A stretch of DNA of 16,679 nucleotides, taken from contig CALRBJ010000007.1 in the NCBI GenBank assembly GCA_943354205.1, positions 1-16,679 on the forward strand, given 5' to 3'. The translations under genes and the position numbers were made by a program. This document shows positions 12,382-16,679 of this stretch, piece by piece; the first letter of the stretch is position 1, and the number at the start of each line of letters is the position of its first letter. The stretch is from Candidatus Nomurabacteria bacterium (GTDB taxonomy: Bacteria > Patescibacteriota > Minisyncoccia > Phycocordibacterales > UBA9973). A model generated the notes under the pieces. That model made no database searches and had not been told where the DNA came from. It worked only from the letters and a program-made list of their open reading frames with translations.

Positions 12382-13596
12382 TTATTCTTTAATTTTACGA
12401 TACTTCCAGCCTTCAAAGAAAATTGAAAATAGTTTGTACGGAGAGAGAATGCTTGCGAAATATTTGAAGTCAATGAAATGGCGCACGATATAGGCGAGAT
12501 AGCCGTATATTTTTATAGGGCCCAAGACGAGTGCGCCCCAGTTTTCACCCACCGGTATGGCATAGGCCACCTTTTTAGCATTGTATTTTTTTCGAGACTG
12601 CGCTGAAAGAATCTTGTAAATATCTCGGGCCACAAATTTGCCGTCGTAGATAGCAGTCTGCGCTAGGCCAGCATATGGGGTATCGGCAATATCGCCCAAT
12701 GCATACACACCTGTATAACCTTTCGCTTCCAAATATTCATTTACTAGAATTCTCTTTTGTCCTGATTCCGCAAAAGAAAGCCCGGTTATAGTTCGCACGA
12801 TAGGCGCAAGCTCGGTGCCGGCGGTCCAAATCACTGTCTTTGTCTTCATCGTGATCCCCGCTAAATATATTTCTTCGATTTCTTCTTTTAAAAGTTTGCG
12901 ATTGGTCATGACATGTACGCCCAATTTCTTTAATCTCTTTTCTATTTTTGCCGAAACACTCTCTGGTAACATAGGCAATAGTCTGGCATTCCCTTCTACA
13001 ATGTCGAGACTGATGAGAGACTTTTTTATTTTATAAGCCTTGGCTAATTTTTTTATAAAAACAGAAAGGTCTCCAGCTACTTCCACCCCCGATGGGCCAC
13101 CACCGACCACCACAAAATGAAAATGCGAGACCAAATCTTCGGCTTTGTGCCCTGCATGCGTTTTGAAAAGTTTGTTTATGTGGTGGCGCAGCTCCATCGC
13201 CTGCGAGGCCGACTTGAATCCAAGCGAGAGGTCTTTTAGTCCGGGAATATTGAAATAAGCAGTTTGGCTACCGAGAGCGATAATTAAAAAATCATATTCA
13301 TATATTTCGCCTGATGCTGTTGCAACTTTTTTATTTTGCAAATCTACATTTAAGACAGTATCTATGACTAGATCCACATTTTTCTTTAAAATTTCGGATA
13401 GTGGCACACACACTTCGATCGGGGAAGCACCAGTGGCTACACGATAGAGCGCGGGATAATATTCAAAATAGCTTTTGTTTGAAATCAAAGTGATCTCGGC
13501 ATTTTTAGGATTCTTTTTGGCCAAATCGAACGCAGCTTGCACTCCAGCAAAACCTCCCCCTAAAATCAGTATTTTTTTCTTAGCTTCTTTTTGCAT
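12382..13596 (-). CDS. Type II NADH dehydrogenase-like FAD/NAD(P) oxidoreductase
   Basis: This 404-residue flavoprotein has the two-dinucleotide-fold layout of NDH-2. The FAD-binding ILGGGFAGVQAA (residues 10-21) is followed by the NAD-binding VVVGGGPSGVEVAGDL (162-177). The second FAD motif is GVYALGDIAD (296-305), followed by AQTAIYDG near the quinone site. The C-terminal 70 or so residues (GYLAYIVRHFIDFKYFASIL ... LFSIFFEGW) are amphipathic and aromatic, as in NDH-2 proteins that sit on the inner face of the membrane. It probably passes electrons from NADH to a quinone or other acceptor without pumping protons. No other respiratory gene is in the window, and many Patescibacteria lack quinone synthesis, so the physiological acceptor is uncertain. 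An extended -10 box lies ten bases upstream of the ATG. Confidence 0.88.
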   Translation of the reverse strand: MQKEAKKKILILGGGFAGVQAAFDLAKKNPKNAEITLISNKSYFEYYPALYRVATGASPIEVCVPLSEILKKNVDLVIDTVLNVDLQNKKVATASGEIYEYDFLIIALGSQTAYFNIPGLKDLSLGFKSASQAMELRHHINKLFKTHAGHKAEDLVSHFHFVVVGGGPSGVEVAGDLSVFIKKLAKAYKIKKSLISLDIVEGNARLLPMLPESVSAKIEKRLKKLGVHVMTNRKLLKEEIEEIYLAGITMKTKTVIWTAGTELAPIVRTITGLSFAESGQKRILVNEYLEAKGYTGVYALGDIADTPYAGLAQTAIYDGKFVARDIYKILSAQSRKKYNAKKVAYAIPVGENWGALVLGPIKIYGYLAYIVRHFIDFKYFASILSPYKLFSIFFEGWKYRKIKE

Positions 13597-13606
13597 AAGC
13601 CTTTAA

Positions 13607-13615
13607 ATAATAGCA
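13607..13615 (-). promoter_or_regulatory. Extended -10 promoter of the NDH-2-like gene
   Basis: The minus strand reads TGCTATTAT ten bases before the ATG at 13596, predicting a leader of about four bases. The best -35 candidate, TTCTTA 17 bases upstream, is weak. Confidence 0.55.
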
Positions 13616-13636
13616 TATTTGGCGTTTTGTAAGAAT

Positions 13637-13667
13637 TTGACAATACACCCGTCTTAGTGTGTAGAAC
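13637..13667 (+). promoter_or_regulatory. Promoter for the 30-codon ORF transcript
   Basis: A perfect TTGACA lies at 13637-13642. The best -10 candidate is TAGAAC at 13662-13667 with a long 19-base spacer, so the -35 is convincing and the -10 only fair. The transcript would run to the terminator at 13846-13880, about 205 bases. Confidence 0.4.
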
Positions 13668-13691
13668 AATCACCAAATAAAAAATAAAAAC

Positions 13692-13784
13692 ATGATCACA
13701 GCTCTTTTAACCATCGGCTTTTGCCTTTATGTACTCGTCATTCGTCCTTTAATGACAAAGGATATGCCAAGACAAAAGGCCTAA
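13692..13784 (+). CDS. 30-residue membrane microprotein
   Basis: The ORF reads MITALLTIGFCLYVLVIRPL and ends MTKDMPRQKA. The first 20 residues are a membrane-spanning hydrophobic segment, and the tail is polar and basic, predicting an N-out/C-in single pass. It lies alone between a TTGACA-containing promoter and a strong intrinsic terminator. That supports a real transcription unit, although the product might be an RNA instead. No Shine-Dalgarno sequence is seen; the leader is A-rich. The family is not recognised. Confidence 0.5.
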   Translation: MITALLTIGFCLYVLVIRPLMTKDMPRQKA

Positions 13785-13845
13785 AGAAACACGGGCTAGA
13801 ACAAAAAAATTGCGAAATACATCGCAGTTAAAACATCGGCCTAAG

Positions 13846-13880
13846 AAACCCTTTTCAGCTAGAGAAGGGTTTATTTTTTT
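13846..13880 (+). terminator. Intrinsic terminator after the 30-codon ORF
   Basis: AAACCCTTTTC pairs with GAGAAGGGTTT (11 pairs including one U-G) around the loop AGCTA, followed by A and seven T. It ends directly at the extended -10 box of the sigma factor gene, insulating that gene from upstream transcription. Confidence 0.88.
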
Positions 13881-13888
13881 GCTATAAT
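13880..13888 (+). promoter_or_regulatory. Extended -10 promoter of the ECF sigma factor operon
   Basis: TGCTATAAT is a perfect extended -10 box. The usual -35 position falls inside the preceding terminator hairpin and shows only TAGAGA. The predicted start near 13895 gives a 16-base leader to the ATG at 13911. Its resemblance to the housekeeping boxes in this window argues for expression by the main sigma factor rather than autoregulation. Confidence 0.65.
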
Positions 13889-13910
13889 ATCCTGTAATAA
13901 AGACGCCTCT

Positions 13911-14447
13911 ATGCCGTCTAAACATATGAATCAAACTCTTGACAACAACTTAAAAGATGCCTTTTTAAAAGCCTACGAGGATTGGAATGATGCCATATTT
14001 AGGTATTGTTTCAACCAAACTTCCAACCGCGAAGTAGCTCTCGACCTCGCTTCCGAGACATTTACCAAAACTTGGGAATATCTGGTACGAGGCAATACCG
14101 TGGAGCAGTGGAAGCCTTTTTTATACCGTAGCGCCACAAACGCCATCATCGACTACAGACGCAAGAAAAAGGCCGTATCGCTCGATTCGATGATGGAAGA
14201 GGGCTACGACCATGTAGGCGAAGCCGCCCCTATGGGCGACCATGAGCAGACTTTCGATGCGGAAAAAGCCATGAAAGTGGTCGGCGAGCTTCCCGAAAAG
14301 TATCGCGATGTGCTGATGCTTCGCTATGTAGACGACCTGTCTATCAGCGAGATCGCAGAAGTCACCGGCGAGACGGAAAACAATGTCTCGGTGCGCATAC
14401 ACCGAGGATTGGAAAAAATAGAAGAAATTCTAAAACCAAAAGAATAA
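13911..14447 (+). CDS. ECF-type RNA polymerase sigma-70 factor
   Basis: The 178-residue protein has the two domains of an ECF sigma factor. Region 2 (about residues 20-85) has helices with ALDLASETFTKTWEYL and WKPFLYRSATNAIIDYRRKK, the latter being the -10-recognising segment. A short acidic linker and region 4 (about 125-172) follow. Region 4 contains LPEKYRDVLMLRYVDDLSI and the helix-turn-helix ISEIAEVTGETENNVSVRIHRGLEKI that contacts the -35 box. It directs RNA polymerase to a special promoter set. ATG 13911 is chosen for fit to the promoter; an internal ATG at 13926 is possible. A DUF5667 membrane protein starts six bases after its stop and is likely co-transcribed, the usual place for a sigma partner. 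Confidence 0.92.
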   Translation: MPSKHMNQTLDNNLKDAFLKAYEDWNDAIFRYCFNQTSNREVALDLASETFTKTWEYLVRGNTVEQWKPFLYRSATNAIIDYRRKKKAVSLDSMMEEGYDHVGEAAPMGDHEQTFDAEKAMKVVGELPEKYRDVLMLRYVDDLSISEIAEVTGETENNVSVRIHRGLEKIEEILKPKE

Positions 14448-14453
14448 AAATAT

Positions 14454-15275
14454 ATGAACGAAAATTTCAAAAAAATAATAGAGGGTGTGAAAGAAATAAA
14501 AATGACTGACCAAGAAAAAATGTCGGCGCATGTTCGACTCACCTCTTTTATGGAATCAAATCCCCTACCCGTAAAAAACATCGTCCCGATAAAGTCTCCT
14601 TACTTTCATCCATTCAACTTTATGCATTTTGCCAAAGTGGCCGTGATGGCTGTGCTCGTCCTTGCAATAGGCACGGGTGGCCTATCGTACGCTTCAGCCG
14701 GTGCACTACCGGGAGATTTGCTGTACCCAATAAAAATAAATCTAAACGAGGGCCTGCGCGGATCCATGATCAGCGATGCTCGCACAAAAACTGTTTGGCA
14801 AGCCAAACGCTTGGAAACTCGAATCACTGAAATAAAAACACTGCAAGCTTCTGGAAAATTTACCGATGGGGCTTCCGAGGTGGCCACGGCGAGATTTATA
14901 GAACATGCTTCTGATCTAAATGCTTCGCTGGCAGAGGCCAGTGGCAAAGGCGACAAAGAAACCTTGTCTTTGGTGACCGAGCGCATAAAAGCTTCTTTTT
15001 CAGAAAATACAAAAATGGCGCCAAGCGCTACAGAAACAGAAGATGATGAAATCACCTCTCTCTTCCGCGCGGAAGAATCTACCATAGATGATATTGCAAA
15101 AATAGATTCAAAAGAAAACACTAGCGTGACAAAACCAGAGGATCTTCCTCAAAAAACAAAGACTGATCCGATAAAAATAATTCCCGAAGAACACAATCCA
15201 ACTGATCCGATCACACCCCCTAAAACAGATGGAAAGCCATCTGGTGATTCTTCTGACACTTCGACCGACCGCTAA
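14454..15275 (+). CDS. DUF5667-type single-pass membrane protein, candidate anti-sigma factor
   Basis: The 273-residue protein has a cytosolic N-terminal part (1-58) and one membrane helix (about 59-80, AKVAVMAVLVLAIGTGGLSYA). An exposed region opens with AGALPGDLLYPIKINLNEGL, the motif typical of DUF5667 domains, and then has helical segments (WQAKRLETRITEIKTLQASG, LNASLAEASGKGDKETLSL). The last 60 or so residues are low complexity, rich in Pro, Thr, Asp and Lys. It follows the ECF sigma gene by six bases. The cytosolic-TM-extracytoplasmic layout is that of membrane anti-sigma factors, but no HxxxCxxC zinc anti-sigma motif is present, so the role is inferred from context. Its stop overlaps by four bases the stop of the convergent lamin-tail gene. 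Confidence 0.85.
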   Translation: MNENFKKIIEGVKEIKMTDQEKMSAHVRLTSFMESNPLPVKNIVPIKSPYFHPFNFMHFAKVAVMAVLVLAIGTGGLSYASAGALPGDLLYPIKINLNEGLRGSMISDARTKTVWQAKRLETRITEIKTLQASGKFTDGASEVATARFIEHASDLNASLAEASGKGDKETLSLVTERIKASFSENTKMAPSATETEDDEITSLFRAEESTIDDIAKIDSKENTSVTKPEDLPQKTKTDPIKIIPEEHNPTDPITPPKTDGKPSGDSSDTSTDR

Positions 15276-16675
15276 TTTGCAAGCTCAAAATCATCTTCAT
15301 CGGATGATTTTTTGTTGCGCGAATTTATTCTGAAATAAACTACTCCCGTACCAGAAACTAAAATTAAAGCCCCTAAAACAAATATGTATGAGAAAAGATT
15401 TTTTGATTTTATTGTGTTTTCTTCAGGCAAACTATTTATCGCGCTCGCGCTCAACAAATCAGCGCCTGCGCTCTCCCCTAGGTCCGCCCTGGGGGAAGAA
15501 TAATACGAAATAGATTTTACTTCTTGTTGGACTTTAGGTGCAACATCTAGAGCACCGAAAGAAAATGCTGCATCACCCATGGGGTAATTCAAAGTGGCCA
15601 TGGTCGCGCTGGATGAGAATCCGGTGACAGAGGGGCGAAAAATTATTTTTTGCTTGGAGAGGATTATGGTATTTTTCGGAATAGTAAAAGTTTTTTTATC
15701 TTCGATTATTTTCCAATTCGATAAATCCAATTCATTTGTGCTGTCATTTGATACCTCTACTCCACCATCAGGATATATTTTTGAAATTGTAGCCATCGGA
15801 GAGATGATTTTTACTACAAATCTGTCGGTGGCATCCGGATCAGGCGTCCAATAATACCTCCTGTACTCAAGCATCACCACATAGGTGCCAGGATACAAAT
15901 AAATATGCTCAAATTTTTCACCGTTCAAAAATTCTTTCGTTTCGCCATCGCCAAAGCTCCAATTGTATCGTCCTTCTCGCCAAATATCGCCGTCGTATCC
16001 ATGAACAATGGCGCTAAAAATATTCGCCACACCAGCGACAATAGTATTTCTAGAAATTATATCTACTTTTACAGAGGGTATTTCAGTTTCTGTGCTTTTT
16101 TCTTCTGTAGTGGTAGTTGTGGTTCCACCTCCGCTTGCAGGTGGGGTGCTCGCAGTGCTATTGACCGAGGCTGGAGTGGGCAAAACTGCGCTCCAAGCGC
16201 TACTGATCAAAGATAAAGAATTACCATCACCCGCAGCACCTTGGGTGCTGGTATAAGTGACCGAAGAGATCGGAGAAGTTTTGTCGTCATTATTTATTTC
16301 CACCTTTGCTGTGTCGTTTGGCAGAGTAAAGGAAGCGGTAAAAATATTGCCGGAGCTCCCCCATTTTGCGGTGTAATTTGAAATGACTGTACTGCCCACT
16401 ATCACTCCATAATCTCCTGGGTGGAGAACGGTAGATCCGGAAGAATTGTTTATAGTGTGATTAGAGGTAGAATTGCTGATTAAAAGCTTTAGAGTGGACA
16501 GATCGATATCAGTAGAACCAGTATTTTGTACCTCCACCCAGTCGATATCTCCACCGTCGAGATCATACATGATTTCATTTATGGCCACCGAAGTAGAAGC
16601 CGAGGCAAAATGATTGCCAAATAAAAATACCAGACAAATCATACTAAATAAAATTTTTAACCCCGATTTTTTCAT
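15272..16675 (-). CDS. Membrane-anchored surface protein with lamin-tail and PKD domains
   Basis: The 467-residue protein begins with a signal peptide (MKKSGLKILFSMICLVFLFG, likely cut after ASA near residue 27). A lamin-tail domain (about 28-170) starts with VAINEIMYDLDGGDIDWVEVQNTG. A Thr/Ser/Gly/Pro-rich linker (about 168-200) leads to a PKD-like beta-sandwich (about 202-293, YNWSFGDGETKEF and YPGTYVVML). A second lamin-tail-like segment (about 294-385, VEVSNDSTNELDLSNWKII) follows. A C-terminal membrane helix (about 427-450) and a short charged cytosolic tail (RNSRNKKSSDEDDFELAN) complete it. It is therefore displayed outside the cell and tethered. In other bacteria such domains serve adhesion or DNA/polysaccharide binding; the ligand here is unknown. 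The ATG at 16673-16675 lies four bases from the window end, so its promoter is not visible. Confidence 0.9.
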   Translation of the reverse strand: MKKSGLKILFSMICLVFLFGNHFASASTSVAINEIMYDLDGGDIDWVEVQNTGSTDIDLSTLKLLISNSTSNHTINNSSGSTVLHPGDYGVIVGSTVISNYTAKWGSSGNIFTASFTLPNDTAKVEINNDDKTSPISSVTYTSTQGAAGDGNSLSLISSAWSAVLPTPASVNSTASTPPASGGGTTTTTTEEKSTETEIPSVKVDIISRNTIVAGVANIFSAIVHGYDGDIWREGRYNWSFGDGETKEFLNGEKFEHIYLYPGTYVVMLEYRRYYWTPDPDATDRFVVKIISPMATISKIYPDGGVEVSNDSTNELDLSNWKIIEDKKTFTIPKNTIILSKQKIIFRPSVTGFSSSATMATLNYPMGDAAFSFGALDVAPKVQQEVKSISYYSSPRADLGESAGADLLSASAINSLPEENTIKSKNLFSYIFVLGALILVSGTGVVYFRINSRNKKSSDEDDFELAN

Positions 16676-16679
16676 TTTT

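Noticed and set aside
1..16679. Alternative genetic code with TGA read as Gly or Trp.
   Set aside because: All recognisable proteins use TGG for Trp and contain no internal TGA; TGA is a true stop at 11560-11562.
1..16679. CRISPR arrays, transposases, integrases, phage or plasmid origin.
   Set aside because: No regularly spaced repeats, terminal inverted repeats or mobile-element proteins were found; the gene content is housekeeping and surface proteins.

Overview
The window looks like a densely packed stretch of chromosome from a Patescibacteria (CPR) bacterium, most probably of the Parcubacteria/Paceibacteria type. This is inferred from gene content: small CPR-style membrane proteins, an ECF sigma factor next to a DUF5667 protein, a TPR-bearing O-antigen-ligase-like protein next to MurJ, a lamin-tail/PKD surface protein, and reduced housekeeping proteins. 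Every gene reads with the standard bacterial code; TGA ends the 11560-12327 gene and is not read through anywhere, so this is not a Gracilibacteria-type recoded genome. No insertion sequence, phage gene or CRISPR array was seen. No gene-free stretch exceeds 300 bases.

Layout from low to high coordinates. 1-1337 (minus strand): a possible partial ORF, tRNA-Phe(GAA), a short repeat of its 5' end and upstream DNA, a small coiled-coil/membrane protein, tRNA-Arg(CCT), a glutaredoxin, and an FtsB/DivIC-like division protein. A 37-codon membrane microprotein runs the other way at 1357-1470. 1472-9569 (minus): lepA; murJ and a Wzy/WaaL-like polymerase/ligase with TPRs (one operon); leuS preceded by a translationally coupled membrane protein. 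9600-9768 (minus): a probable structured non-coding RNA with its own promoter and terminator. 9803-10926 (minus): a shortened ychF and an upstream CPR-type small protein whose frame is broken at an A8 run. 10967-11542 (plus): a family-4-like uracil-DNA glycosylase. 11560-13596 (minus): an unrecognised 255-residue protein and a type II NADH dehydrogenase-like flavoprotein. 13692-15275 (plus): a 30-codon membrane microprotein with its own terminator, an ECF sigma factor and a DUF5667 membrane protein that may be its anti-sigma partner. 15272-16675 (minus): a secreted, membrane-anchored lamin-tail/PKD protein.

Three themes stand out. First, enzyme reduction: LeuRS has lost the whole CP1 editing domain and carries KMGKR instead of KMSKS, YchF has lost its helical domain, and the uracil-DNA glycosylase lacks a canonical Fe-S cysteine. 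Second, a 169-nt candidate ncRNA sits directly after ychF, upstream of the leuS pair. Third, a repeated promoter style: extended -10 boxes (TGCTATAAT-like) lie only 6-12 nt upstream of many start codons, which predicts leaderless or nearly leaderless mRNAs. Several gene pairs share terminators, overlap at their stops, or have overlapping divergent promoters.
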